In this document: one piece after another, positions 1 through 8,229 of the stretch
Layout: each line of letters begins with the position of its first letter
How positions within the stretch are numbered: position 1 is the first letter of the stretch
Origin: Roseobacter weihaiensis
GTDB taxonomy: Bacteria > Pseudomonadota > Alphaproteobacteria > Rhodobacterales > Rhodobacteraceae
Assembly: GCF_020622345.1 (NCBI RefSeq)
Contig: NZ_JACNMO010000016.1
Span: forward strand, 1 to 64,000
Length of the DNA: 64,000 bases
Direction of reading: 5' to 3'
Notes under the pieces: model-generated
What the model was told of the DNA's origin: nothing
Seen by the model: the letters and a program-made list of their open reading frames with translations, nothing else
Database searches by the model: none
Translations under genes and position numbers: made by a program

Positions 1-1
1 C

Positions 2-172
2 TACAACACGCAAAGACCACACACATCGCTTGGCGGGCTGGCTCCGACCGTCTTCGCCAATCTCAACCGTGCCACCCGGCCTGCTTCGCTTGAGCTCCGC
101 AAAGGCTCCGCTCAGCAGGCCTTGACCACAACCAAATCAACAGAAAGAAACAGGAACGGCTTCTACACCTGA
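2..172 (+). mobile_element. IS3-family transposase OrfB, C-terminal end (partial)
   Basis: Reading from base 2 gives 56 codons and a TGA at 170-172. The peptide starts YNTQRPHTSLGGLAP and continues with a segment like PASLELRKGSA. This is the characteristic end of IS3-family (rve integrase) transposases, where the YNxxRPHxxLGGxTP stretch follows the last catalytic Glu. The gene begins outside the window, so the DDE residues and the left end cannot be seen. No terminal inverted repeat or target duplication could be identified after the stop. Assignment is by recall of the family motif. Confidence 0.75.
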
Positions 173-200
173 TCGGCCCGGATCAGGGAGCTGGGTCGCT

Positions 201-347
201 GTGAACACGACCAGCACCGGTTTCATCGTCACGCCCGGACGAAAAGATCGACTGATGGAGACCATCCGCACTTTTGGCTGGGATGATAACTGGGAGACAG
301 TTAAAAAGCGCTTCCGGAAAGAACTCCGCCCCAACAATTCCGGCTGA
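201..347 (+). CDS. Small open frame of unknown function, possibly a remnant
   Basis: A GTG-initiated frame of 48 codons just downstream of the IS3 transposase tail. The peptide is basic in its second half (contains WETVKKRFRKELRP) and has no signal peptide or membrane segment. I do not recognise it. It has no convincing ribosome binding site, and because the surrounding kilobase is gene debris it may equally be the end of a destroyed gene or part of the insertion sequence. Confidence 0.2.
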   Translation: MNTTSTGFIVTPGRKDRLMETIRTFGWDDNWETVKKRFRKELRPNNSG

Positions 348-597
348 TCGGGAAGGCCGGAAGAGGTTTCAACGCTTGCGCTTTCATATGCAATTCGCTC
401 ACGGACTTCATTAACGGCGCCAGCACCTTGAGCGTGAACTGAAGACAAGAACAATGAAGGCCCTACCGAATTATCAGAAGTGATATGCGAACCTTGCTAT
501 TTCAGGTGACGATTGCGGGAGAGTCACATTGTGTAGCGATGATCAGCACGAAGCTGCTGAGGTCGTTTGGACGCCTCGCTCGCCAGTACCACTGTCG

Positions 598-690
598 TTT
601 TCCCGAACCGGTCTGAAGGGTATTTTCAGCAAAGAGGTCAGCCGCGATCTTCTGGCGCGATTGCGGTGCAAGGGTTTGATTGCCAGCGGA
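598..690 (+). pseudogene. Fragment resembling an ScpB-like (DUF387) protein
   Basis: About 31 codons reading SRTGLKGIFSKEVSRDLLAR and then CKGLIASG resemble the winged-helix core of ScpB-type proteins, where TRxxLxxIFGKEVSRDLIxxLRxxGLIxxGP is typical. The frame before it does not match, and the sequence after IASG loses similarity at once, so this would be a short relic of a disrupted gene. Recognition is from memory of the family and the match is short. Confidence 0.3.
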
Positions 691-740
691 TTTCTGGCCA
701 GTGAGCATATGCTGCGACGCGCTTATCGCGGAGATCGGGC

Positions 741-884
741 ATGAATCGCGTCAGTTCTCAATTGAACCGGAGCGATATCGGCCAGCTCTGCGGCTTGTCA
801 ATCGCGACCGGTGAACACTTTCTCACGCTGTTTTATCCACTTCGATGCCACCTCCGCAAACAGCCCTCGGAGGTCGCGACATGA
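741..884 (+). pseudogene. Fragment resembling a Crp/Fnr C-terminal helix-turn-helix
   Basis: An ATG-initiated 47-codon frame contains LNRSDIGQLCGLSIATGEHF. This lines up with the DNA-recognition helix of Crp/Fnr regulators (LxRxDIAxxLGLTxETVSRxL), but the conserved VSR residues are replaced and the cyclic-nucleotide/FeS sensor domain is absent. It is best read as a decayed piece of a regulator gene. Confidence 0.25.
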
Positions 885-1233
885 ACGTGAGTAACGGCGG
901 TACCGACGCCCCGCACATAGGATCACATCAGGCGGAAACCTGCGATGTTTGAAAGGATTGCGTCGCGTGACAGGTCTCCGGAAACTGACAGGATACCAAA
1001 GCTGCAAGCTGGAATAGAAGAATGCAACAGTCCCGTGCTGAGTCAGCATCTGGGCACAGCGGTCGACTTGGAAATCACTTATAATCTCTGTTTCGGGCCG
1101 AAATCTCTGGCTCTGAGAAACCATTCTAAAAATGCAGGACGGCCATGCAATTTGCGCTATTGTGCAGGTGCCGCATGTTCTTATGTATCGCGCAGATCAA
1201 AGACGATTCACGACGCAGTGTAAGGAGCGCGCC

Positions 1234-1395
1234 ATGTCCTTGTTTGATAACATCCGTGAATTCCTCGCCCGCCGTGCGCTGGAACGGAAAACCTATGCTG
1301 AACTCTCTGCGATCACCGATGACGAGCTTCTGGATCTCAACCTCAGCCACGCAAAGCTCGCGGAGCTGTCACGTCGCCAGGCGGCCACAATCTGA
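1234..1395 (+). CDS. DUF1127 small protein (YjiS-like)
   Basis: A 53-residue protein of the short arginine-rich DUF1127 type common in alphaproteobacteria. The start at 1234 is chosen because TAAGGAG lies 6-7 bases upstream (1221-1227) and the residues encoded further upstream are not family-like. The sequence has the usual pattern: an N-terminal amphipathic helix (MSLFDNIREFLARR), then TYAELSAITDDELLDL, and a basic tail. In related bacteria such proteins affect phosphate or carbon metabolism and RNA turnover; here the role is unknown. It converges on the iol operon end at 1435. Confidence 0.75.
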   Translation: MSLFDNIREFLARRALERKTYAELSAITDDELLDLNLSHAKLAELSRRQAATI

Positions 1396-1434
1396 TCCTC
1401 CGGGGCACGATGGCCCACAGGCTTCAGCGGCACT

Positions 1435-2424
1435 TTAGCCCAGACGTCTTGGGGCGCTTTCGGCCAGCGATGCTGCTGCAGCATCCGCCAATCGTTGAGC
1501 GGCAACCCCGTCTTCGATGCCGGGGGTGGGGCCAACGCCCTTGGTCAGTGCGGTGACAAAGGCGGTCATTTCCGCAAGGTAGGCTGCCTCATACCGCTCT
1601 AGAAAGAAATGCTGATTGGGGGAGGTCACGAATCCCTCTGCGCTTGCTTGGGTCACAAGATGCTCAAGCTGATTGGCGGCTTGCAGCATGCCGTTTGCAC
1701 CGTGCACTTCGATGCGCTGATCATAGCCGTAGGTCGCCCGGCGCGAATTGTTGATCTGGCAGAGCTTGCCGGACGCGGTCTTGAGCGTCACCGCAGCGGT
1801 ATCGATGTCACCGGCGACGCCGATTTCGGGATCGACAAGGCAGGACCCCCATGCAAAGAGCTCAACAGGCTCTTCCCCAAGCACAAACCGTGCCATATCA
1901 AAATCATGGATTGTCATGTCGCGAAACAGGCCCCCGGATTGTTCGACGTAGGACAGCGGCGGCGGGGCAGGGTCGCGCGACGTAATCAGCACCAGTTCGA
2001 CCTCTCCGATCACCCCCTCTGCCACCTGGGCCTGAAGCTGGGCAAAATGCGGATCGAACCGGCGGTTAAAACCCGTCATAAAGGGCACGCCGGCGGCTTT
2101 GACCGCGGCCATGCATTCCGCCGCGCGGTCTGACGACAAATCGATCGGCTTTTCGCAGAAAATGGCTTTGCCCGCCTGTGCCAGGGCGTGGATTTGCGCA
2201 TAATGCAGGCTGGTTGGTGTCGCGACAATCACCGCGTCGGTATCCGCGGCCGCGATGATTTCGGACGCCTCCCGCACCACGGCGCCAGAGGTCTCAGCCA
2301 GGGCTTGCGCCGCGGCGGGCAGGGCGTCGGCCACGGCAGTCAGCCGGGCGTCGGGCATCCGGGCGATGCTGCGGGCGTGAACCTGACCGATGCGCCCGCA
2401 GCCCAGTAATCCGATAGAGATCAT
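1435..2424 (-). CDS. iolG: Inositol 2-dehydrogenase (Gfo/Idh/MocA family)
   Basis: 329 residues, last gene of the minus-strand iol operon. It oxidises myo-inositol at C2 to 2-keto-myo-inositol with NAD+. The N-terminal Rossmann motif is GLLGCGRIGQVHA (residues 5-17), followed by the family signature FCEKPID near 89-95 in which the Lys is catalytic. A second conserved block, GFNRRFDPHF, is typical of inositol dehydrogenases, and the Asp-His pair lies in DMTIHDFDMARF. It follows the aldolase gene with a 21-base gap. The window has two more oxidoreductases of this family, so the exact isomer used by each is uncertain, but this copy looks most like canonical IolG. Confidence 0.85.
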   Translation of the reverse strand: MISIGLLGCGRIGQVHARSIARMPDARLTAVADALPAAAQALAETSGAVVREASEIIAAADTDAVIVATPTSLHYAQIHALAQAGKAIFCEKPIDLSSDRAAECMAAVKAAGVPFMTGFNRRFDPHFAQLQAQVAEGVIGEVELVLITSRDPAPPPLSYVEQSGGLFRDMTIHDFDMARFVLGEEPVELFAWGSCLVDPEIGVAGDIDTAAVTLKTASGKLCQINNSRRATYGYDQRIEVHGANGMLQAANQLEHLVTQASAEGFVTSPNQHFFLERYEAAYLAEMTAFVTALTKGVGPTPGIEDGVAAQRLADAAAASLAESAPRRLG

Positions 2425-2445
2425 GGTTTTGTCCTTTATAGAGCC

Positions 2446-3276
2446 TTATTCCGGGCCGAGGGTGCGCAAGGCGGCGCGCGCTGCCGTGACAAGCTGCGGC
2501 TCCACCGCGCTGAGGATTTGGACGCGATCAAAGCGCTCAGGGTCTTGCGCGAGGGCGGCGCGCAGAGCGGTGCCGAAAGCCATGCGCAATTCGGTCCCGA
2601 TGTTGAACTTGCAAATCCTTGACCCCCGCGCGAGTGCCCGGCGTTGCGCCAGAGGCACGCCCGACCCGCCGTGGATGACCAGCGGAATATCCGTGACCGC
2701 TTCGATGGCGCGGATACGGGCCTCGTCCAGCCCGCCTTCATGGTTCTGCTGCAAATGGACGTTTCCGACCGAGATCGCCATGGCATCCACACCGCTGTCG
2801 CGCGCAAAGGCTGCGGCGTCCTCCGGCTCCGTGCCTTCTGACGTTTCGCCGTCAGAATAGCCGACGAAACCGATCTCGCCCTCACAGGAGATCCCGGCGC
2901 GATGGGCCATCTCCGCGATCTGGGCGGTTTGGGCGATGTTTTCAGCCAAGGGCAGGCGCGAGCCGTCAAACATCAGCGAGGTAAAGCCGCTGTCGAGCGC
3001 CTCGCGGCACTCCTCAAGGGTATACCCGTGATCCAGATGCGCCACCACGGGGACAGATACGCTCTCGGCCAAGGTGCGGAACATCTTGCCCAGAACCGGC
3101 AGGGGGGTGTGCTTGCGGCAGCTTGGACCCGCCTGAAGGATCACAGGCAACCCCTCCGCCTCGGCGGCCAGCGCATAGGCGCGCATGTCCTCCCAGCCGA
3201 GACAGACAAGCCCGCCGACGGCAAAATGCCTTGTTAGAGCCTGATCCAGCACGTCTTTCAGCGTCGCAAGCGTCAT
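2446..3276 (-). CDS. iolJ: Class II aldolase of the IolJ type
   Basis: 276 residues of the class II fructose-bisphosphate aldolase fold. Zn ligands are visible as HLDHG (about 100-104), in CEGEIGFVG and in IHGGSG. The KFNIGTE motif that binds the phosphate end is also present. In this operon the expected role is cleavage of 2-deoxy-5-keto-gluconate 6-phosphate, the IolC product, to malonate semialdehyde and dihydroxyacetone phosphate. Its start overlaps the end of the iolB-like gene by 4 bases (ATGA), so the two are translationally coupled. The IolJ assignment rests on context; the sequence alone supports the aldolase family. Confidence 0.75.
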   Translation of the reverse strand: MTLATLKDVLDQALTRHFAVGGLVCLGWEDMRAYALAAEAEGLPVILQAGPSCRKHTPLPVLGKMFRTLAESVSVPVVAHLDHGYTLEECREALDSGFTSLMFDGSRLPLAENIAQTAQIAEMAHRAGISCEGEIGFVGYSDGETSEGTEPEDAAAFARDSGVDAMAISVGNVHLQQNHEGGLDEARIRAIEAVTDIPLVIHGGSGVPLAQRRALARGSRICKFNIGTELRMAFGTALRAALAQDPERFDRVQILSAVEPQLVTAARAALRTLGPE

Positions 3277-4115
3277 TTGAACTTGGCTACCATATCCATG
3301 ATGCCGGGGATTGTATGGAGCTGTTCGGCATGTGTGGGTTGGAAGTATTGTTTCAGGCTGCGCTGGCTGAGCCCGCCAAGGATGGTGAAATAGTACATTT
3401 CATAGCCTGGCAGCACACAGCAGGGGTGATAGCCCTTGTCGATGCAAATCGTAGAGCCATCGACGATGTGATAGGCATCACCCGGTTCGGTTTCTGTCCG
3501 CTGGAGCATCTGCACCCCTGAGCCATAGTTCGGCTTGAAGCGGAAATTATAGGTCTCATCATGGCGTGTCTCTTCGGGCAGACGGTCGGTATCGTGCTTG
3601 TGGCTGGGAAAGCCCGACCATCCGCCCGCGCCCACGGTGAAAAGCTCTGACACCAGCAGGCGCCCCACGCGATCATGCTGGTTGGCGCCCAGGACGTGTT
3701 TGATTTTGCGATGGGTTTTGGTGTCGTCAGAGCCATATTGCACCAGATCGATCTCATCGGCGCGCACTGCGAAGGGCTCTAGCACCTCATCGTATTTTGC
3801 GCCTGCGATGAACACTTCGGCCTTGTCGGACAGGCAGGTAAAGCGCGCCTCGACCGCTGTGGGCACATAGACGCCTTCGGGTTCGCCGTCCCAAACGTCG
3901 ACGCCGCGCCCGCCAAGCTGTTTCGCCTCAAAGCTGCCGACAGTCACATCCAGCAAGCCTGTCGCCGGGGCGATGCAGGTCTCAAACCCCGGCACGGCGT
4001 AGCCAAAGCTCTCGCCTTTCTTCAGCTTGACGATGTTGAAGTAGTTCAGCGGTACCAGCGCATCACCCACATCGACGATGGGTTTGTTCTGGTTGTCAAA
4101 GGGGGGGATATGCAT
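3273..4115 (-). CDS. KduI/IolB-family cupin isomerase, divergent IolB paralogue
   Basis: 280 residues with the two-cupin IolB/KduI layout. Metal-ligand blocks are seen as FPSHKHDTDRLPEE (His-x-His), DETYNF and GYHPC. IolB converts 5-deoxy-glucuronate to 5-dehydro-2-deoxy-gluconate. A much more canonical IolB is encoded at 14298-15107, and this copy lacks the usual LEETYYH and SGNWSSYP strings, having GAGGWSGFP instead. It also ends in an extra tail. It lies between iolC and the aldolase gene, so it acts in the same pathway, perhaps on another inositol isomer or a methylated or otherwise modified intermediate. Family confidence is high; substrate is unknown. Confidence 0.7.
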   Translation of the reverse strand: MHIPPFDNQNKPIVDVGDALVPLNYFNIVKLKKGESFGYAVPGFETCIAPATGLLDVTVGSFEAKQLGGRGVDVWDGEPEGVYVPTAVEARFTCLSDKAEVFIAGAKYDEVLEPFAVRADEIDLVQYGSDDTKTHRKIKHVLGANQHDRVGRLLVSELFTVGAGGWSGFPSHKHDTDRLPEETRHDETYNFRFKPNYGSGVQMLQRTETEPGDAYHIVDGSTICIDKGYHPCCVLPGYEMYYFTILGGLSQRSLKQYFQPTHAEQLHTIPGIMDMVAKFK

Positions 4116-4121
4116 TTGGGG

Positions 4122-5120
4122 TCATCCTTCCGTCGGGTTGGGATTTTCCGCCAGAAACGCGGAGAGGTGAGCGTGATCGGGCATCGCAGGCGCGCAGCCC
4201 GGTTTAGAGACGACAATCGCTGCGCAGGCAGAGCCGCGCAGCACCGCATCACGCAGGGCCAGGCCTTCGGCAATACCGGACAGCAGCCCCGCCATGAAAC
4301 TATCGCCGGCCCCGTTGGGTTTGATCGCATCGACCGGATAGATCCCGGTGTGGATTTGCTGGTCTCCGGCAAAGGTGATCGCGCCTTTTTCGCCCATCTT
4401 GTAGATCACGATCCGGGCGTCCTTTTCCGCCAGCGATTGAGCCTTCTCCAGGCTCTTGGACATGTCACCCGCCATGAAGCCGAACTCTTCATCATTGCCG
4501 ACAATCATGTCGCTGGCCGCCCCCGCACGGGACAGAACATCGGCGGCGATCTCCGCAGAAGGCCAGGAGTAGGGTCTGTAGTCGATGTCGAAGATCACTG
4601 GCAGCCCGGCGGCCTTGGCCGCCTCGAAACCGGCGAAGGTGGCTGTGCGCGAGGGCTCTGCCGCAAAGACGGTGCCTGCCGTGACCAACGCGCCGAAGGG
4701 CGACAGATCGACCGCGCCGATATCCTCCACCGTCACCTCAAAGTCGGCCGCCCCGTTGCGATAGATGACATTCTGGAAATTCTCGATCCGGCTTTCGTAG
4801 ATCGCCAGCGAGTTGCGGAATTCACCGCTGACGGCGCGCACATATCGCGTGTCCACGCCGTAGTGCTTCAATCTGTTGAGGCAAAAGCGCCCCACCGCGT
4901 CATCAGACACGGAGGTGACCAGCGAGGCCGCACAGCCAAGCTTGCACAGACCGACCCCGATATTTGCGGAGGAGCCGCCCAGATCGGCGTGAAAGACCTC
5001 TGCCTCTTCGCTTTTCACGCCGGGAGGGTGGGCAAACATATCCATGCCCGCCCGCCCCAGAATGACAAAGCTCTTTTGTCTGATCCCGGTCAAAAGCCTT
5101 TGTGTAGAGACGTTTTCCAT
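4122..5120 (-). CDS. iolC: 5-dehydro-2-deoxygluconokinase (PfkB family)
   Basis: 332 residues of the PfkB ribokinase fold. The start at 5120 gives MENVSTQRLL and shares one base with the iolD stop (TGATG), which argues against longer starts inside iolD. The N-terminal GG-type signature is seen in DLGGSSANIGVGLCKLG, and the C-terminal catalytic signature as VDAIKPNGAGDSFMAGLL, whose Asp is the general base. It phosphorylates 5-dehydro-2-deoxy-gluconate at C6. Neighbours iolD upstream and iolB-like and aldolase genes downstream support the role. Confidence 0.85.
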   Translation of the reverse strand: MENVSTQRLLTGIRQKSFVILGRAGMDMFAHPPGVKSEEAEVFHADLGGSSANIGVGLCKLGCAASLVTSVSDDAVGRFCLNRLKHYGVDTRYVRAVSGEFRNSLAIYESRIENFQNVIYRNGAADFEVTVEDIGAVDLSPFGALVTAGTVFAAEPSRTATFAGFEAAKAAGLPVIFDIDYRPYSWPSAEIAADVLSRAGAASDMIVGNDEEFGFMAGDMSKSLEKAQSLAEKDARIVIYKMGEKGAITFAGDQQIHTGIYPVDAIKPNGAGDSFMAGLLSGIAEGLALRDAVLRGSACAAIVVSKPGCAPAMPDHAHLSAFLAENPNPTEG

Positions 5121-6985
5121 CAGACCCCCCGGCGCTGCTTGGCGCGGCTGGCCTCGATCTCGGCGTGTTTTGCGCGCACGGAGGCGTGGTCGGACACTTC
5201 CGGCGTGCCGACCTCCCACCAGGTGTGGCCTTGCGTGGTCCAGCCCTCGTAGGCGTCCACAGTCATCACGATGACAGAGGTCTTATCTGCCGCTTTCGCC
5301 GCTTTGAACGCCTCGGCCAGCCCGTCGGCGGTATCGACCCGCACCGCATGCGCGCCCATGGACGCCGCATGGGCGACAAAATCCACCGCAAAGGCGTCGG
5401 GCACGGTGGGGGTATCCACGATCAGATTGTTGAAGCTTTCATTGCCGGTGTTGTTCTGCAACTTGTTGATGACGGCAAAACCGCCGTTGTCGAGCACCAG
5501 AAGGATCATCTTTTTACGCGTCAGCACGGAGGAATAGATGTCGGAATTCATCAGCAGGTACGACCCGTCCCCGCAGAAGACGATGGTGTCGGCCTCGGGT
5601 TCCACCTCGGACTGCGCGATGCGCGCGCCCCAGCCGCCTGCGATCTCGTAGCCCATGCAGGAAAACCCGAACTCCACATCCACGGTGCCGATGTCCAAGG
5701 TGCGCCAGTTCGCTGTCATCTCCGCCGGCAACCCGCCCGCAGCGGCGACCACGCGGTCGCGCGTGTCGCAGAGGGCGTTGACCACGCCGATGGCCTGCGC
5801 GTAGGAGTTGGGGCGGTTTCCCGGTTTGACGTTTTCAGCGACATAGGCGGCCCATTTCCCGCGCTCGCCCTGGGCATAGGCTGTCCAGGAGGCCGGTACC
5901 CGGTAATCGCCAAGCGCCGCGCCCAACGCCTCAACGCCAAGCTTGGCGTCGCCGACCACGGGCAGGGACATATGCTTGCCCGCATCGTGGCGTGCCGCGT
6001 TGAGCGAGATGATCCGCGCCTCCTTGGCAAAGGCCGTCCAGCTGCCGGTGGTGAAATCCTGCAATCGGCAGCCCACGGACAGAATCACATCGGCGGCTTC
6101 GGCGACCGCGTTGGCGCTGTCGGACCCTGTTACCCCCACCGGACCGATGTTGAGCGGATGGGTGTCATGCAGGTTTGCGCGCCCGGCAATCGTCTCCAAC
6201 ACAGGGATATTATGTGCTTCGGCAAAACCCGTCATCTCTGCTACGGCACGGGAGTATTGCACGCCACCGCCCGCGATGATGACCGGGCGCTTCGCCGCTT
6301 TCAGCGCCAGGGCGGCGTCGGCGATTTCAATTGCATCGGGGGTCTGGCGCCGGATGCGGTGGGTTTTCTCGTCGAAAAGGGCGACCGGGTAGTCATAGGC
6401 CCAGCCTTGGACGTCCTGCGGCAGACTGATAAAGGCGGGCCCGCAATCGGCGGGGTCCAGCAGGGTCGCCAGGGCCGCGGGCAGCGACTGAATGACCTGC
6501 GCGGGGTGGGTGATCCGGTCCCAATAGCGCGAGACCGGGCGGAAGGCGTCATTCAGCCCGTAGGCCGGATTGCCAAAGTGTTCGAGCTGTTGCAGCACCG
6601 GATCCGGCAGGCGGGTCAGAAAGGTATCCCCGCAGAGCATCAGCATCGGCAGGCGGTTGGCATGGGCCAGTGCTGCGGCCGTCAGCAGATTCGCGGTGCC
6701 GGGTCCGGCCGAGGCGGTGCAGAACATGAACCGCTGGCGCAGGTGGTACTTGGCATAGGCGGCGGCGGCAAAGCCCATGCTTTGCTCGTTCTGGCCGCGA
6801 TAGAGCGGCAGGGTGTCGCGCATGTCATAAAGCGCTTCGCCCAGACAGGTGACGTTGCCATGCCCGAAAATACCAAAACCGCCACCGCACACCCGCTGCC
6901 GCACCCCGCCTACGTCAATGAATTGCGCATTCAGATAACGGATGATCGCCTGTGCCGTGGTCAGGCGAAGTGTCTGGTCGGTCAT
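5120..6985 (-). CDS. iolD: 3D-(3,5/4)-trihydroxycyclohexane-1,2-dione hydrolase (ThDP enzyme)
   Basis: 621 residues, first gene of the minus-strand iol operon. It hydrolyses the ring of trihydroxycyclohexanedione to 5-deoxy-glucuronate. The protein shows the three-domain ThDP layout: the PYR domain with the catalytic Glu in LYRGQNEQSMGFAA, a central domain, and the PP domain with GDGSYLLMNSDIYSS (GDGS...N ThDP/Mg motif). Length and the strings YRGQNEQSMG and DNGGFAVINKLQ are specific to IolD rather than acetolactate synthase. Its start is 85 bases from the palindromic operator at 7071. Confidence 0.9.
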   Translation of the reverse strand: MTDQTLRLTTAQAIIRYLNAQFIDVGGVRQRVCGGGFGIFGHGNVTCLGEALYDMRDTLPLYRGQNEQSMGFAAAAYAKYHLRQRFMFCTASAGPGTANLLTAAALAHANRLPMLMLCGDTFLTRLPDPVLQQLEHFGNPAYGLNDAFRPVSRYWDRITHPAQVIQSLPAALATLLDPADCGPAFISLPQDVQGWAYDYPVALFDEKTHRIRRQTPDAIEIADAALALKAAKRPVIIAGGGVQYSRAVAEMTGFAEAHNIPVLETIAGRANLHDTHPLNIGPVGVTGSDSANAVAEAADVILSVGCRLQDFTTGSWTAFAKEARIISLNAARHDAGKHMSLPVVGDAKLGVEALGAALGDYRVPASWTAYAQGERGKWAAYVAENVKPGNRPNSYAQAIGVVNALCDTRDRVVAAAGGLPAEMTANWRTLDIGTVDVEFGFSCMGYEIAGGWGARIAQSEVEPEADTIVFCGDGSYLLMNSDIYSSVLTRKKMILLVLDNGGFAVINKLQNNTGNESFNNLIVDTPTVPDAFAVDFVAHAASMGAHAVRVDTADGLAEAFKAAKAADKTSVIVMTVDAYEGWTTQGHTWWEVGTPEVSDHASVRAKHAEIEASRAKQRRGV

Positions 6986-7070
6986 TGTCGGCCCCCCTCC
7001 TCGAATGCGACAGATATCGGGTCAAAACAGATTGGCGCTTGACCTGATCCGTCTTTTATAGATACCCGTG

Positions 7071-7086
7071 TTGCAACCGGTTGCAA
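7071..7086. promoter_or_regulatory. Palindromic operator for the LacI-type regulator
   Basis: TTGCAACCGGTTGCAA is a perfect 16-bp palindrome with the central CG typical of LacI/GalR operators. It lies between the divergent iolD and plus-strand oxidoreductase genes. The identical 16 bases recur at 11316-11331 beside the regulator gene itself. Both positions fit repression of the divergent promoters. Confidence 0.85.
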
Positions 7087-7106
7087 TATCTTTTTTGGGG
7101 ACAGTC

Positions 7107-8201
7107 ATGGCCGATATCGGGTTGGGCATCATCGGCGGTGGCTACATGGGCAAGGCGCATGCGGTGGCCTATCGGGCGGTGGGGGCCGTCTTTGAGACAC
7201 GCCTCCGGCCCCGGCTGGAGATGGTTGCGGCCGCCTCCGATGCCTCTGCCGAAAGATATGCGGGCGCTTTCGGGTTTTCCCGCAGTACCGGCGATTGGCG
7301 CAGGCTGGTGGAGGACCCCAGGGTGGAGGCGATCGTGATCGCTTCACCGCCCGAGACCCATCTGGAGATCACCCGCATGGCGGCCGATCTGGGCAAGCCG
7401 GTTTTCTGCGAAAAGCCGCTTGGGGCGTCATTGCAGGATGCGCAAGAGATGGTCAAACTGGCCGAGGACGCAGGCATTGTGAACATGATCGGGTTCAATT
7501 ACATCCGCACGCCCGCCTCGCAATTTGCCCGTCAACTCATCTGTGAGGGCACAATCGGTGAGATCACTTGGTTTCGGGGCGAGCATACCGAAGATTTCTA
7601 TGCCGACCCAAAAGCCCCCTTGACCTGGCGCGCGACCGGCGATGCCAATGGCTGCATGGGGGATCTGGCCCCGCATATGATCAACGCAGCCCTGGCCCTC
7701 ATGGGCCCGGTGACCTCCGTCATGGCCGAGATCGAGACGGTACATGAAACCCGGGGTGGCGTGGCCGTGACCAATGACGATCAGGGGCAGATGATGTGCC
7801 GGTTTGCCGGGGGGGCGATGGGGCATCTGTTTTTCAGCCGGGTCTCTACCGGGCGCAAGATGGGCTACATCTACGAGGTTACAGGGACCAAAGGCGCGAT
7901 CCGCTTCAACCAGGAGGATCAGAACGCGGTCTGGCTCTACAAAGCGGAGGGACCCGAGGCGGAGCGCGGCTTTCGGCAGATCCTGACCGGGCCCGCGCAT
8001 CCTGATTACGCGCCGTTCTGTCAGGGGCCGGGGCATGGCACCGGGTATCAGGATCAGATCATCATCGAGGCGCGCGATTTTCTCGCGGCGATCGAGGCTG
8101 GTGCGGCGCGTTGGCCCAGGTTCCGCGACGGGCTTGCGGTCTCGCAGATCGTCGAGGCCGCGCGTCAGTCGCATGCGGCGCGGTCCTGGATCACGCTGTA
8201 A
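7107..8201 (+). CDS. Gfo/Idh/MocA-family oxidoreductase, first copy in the plus operon
   Basis: 364 residues starting MADIGLGIIGGGYMGKAHA. The ATG at 7107 follows TTGGGGACAG, and the Rossmann motif begins 7 residues later, which fits better than the upstream ATG overlapping the operator. The catalytic signature FCEKPLG is present. A C-terminal dimerisation domain includes GFNYIRTPASQF and GDLAPHMINAAL. It probably oxidises or reduces an inositol isomer or a keto-inositol, as do the scyllo-inositol dehydrogenases (IolX/IolW) and IdhA-like proteins. The stop is 28 bases before iolE. Substrate cannot be read from the sequence. Confidence 0.75.
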   Translation: MADIGLGIIGGGYMGKAHAVAYRAVGAVFETRLRPRLEMVAAASDASAERYAGAFGFSRSTGDWRRLVEDPRVEAIVIASPPETHLEITRMAADLGKPVFCEKPLGASLQDAQEMVKLAEDAGIVNMIGFNYIRTPASQFARQLICEGTIGEITWFRGEHTEDFYADPKAPLTWRATGDANGCMGDLAPHMINAALALMGPVTSVMAEIETVHETRGGVAVTNDDQGQMMCRFAGGAMGHLFFSRVSTGRKMGYIYEVTGTKGAIRFNQEDQNAVWLYKAEGPEAERGFRQILTGPAHPDYAPFCQGPGHGTGYQDQIIIEARDFLAAIEAGAARWPRFRDGLAVSQIVEAARQSHAARSWITL

Positions 8202-8229
8202 GACCCAAAGGGGTGAGGGAGGACACCAA

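Larger units (their letters stand above)
348..1233. other. Gene-poor, decayed region next to an IS end
   Basis: About 890 bases without an intact gene. Only short open frames occur, and two of them (598-690 and 741-884) look like fragments of known families. The last 100 bases before 1234 should hold the promoter of the DUF1127 gene, but no clear -35/-10 pair stands out. The region looks like an old insertion or deletion scar beside the IS3 element. Confidence 0.45.

Noticed and set aside
5165-7042. A 625-codon plus-strand frame opposite iolD
   Set aside because: Antisense shadow; iolD has clear ThDP motifs and fits the operon.
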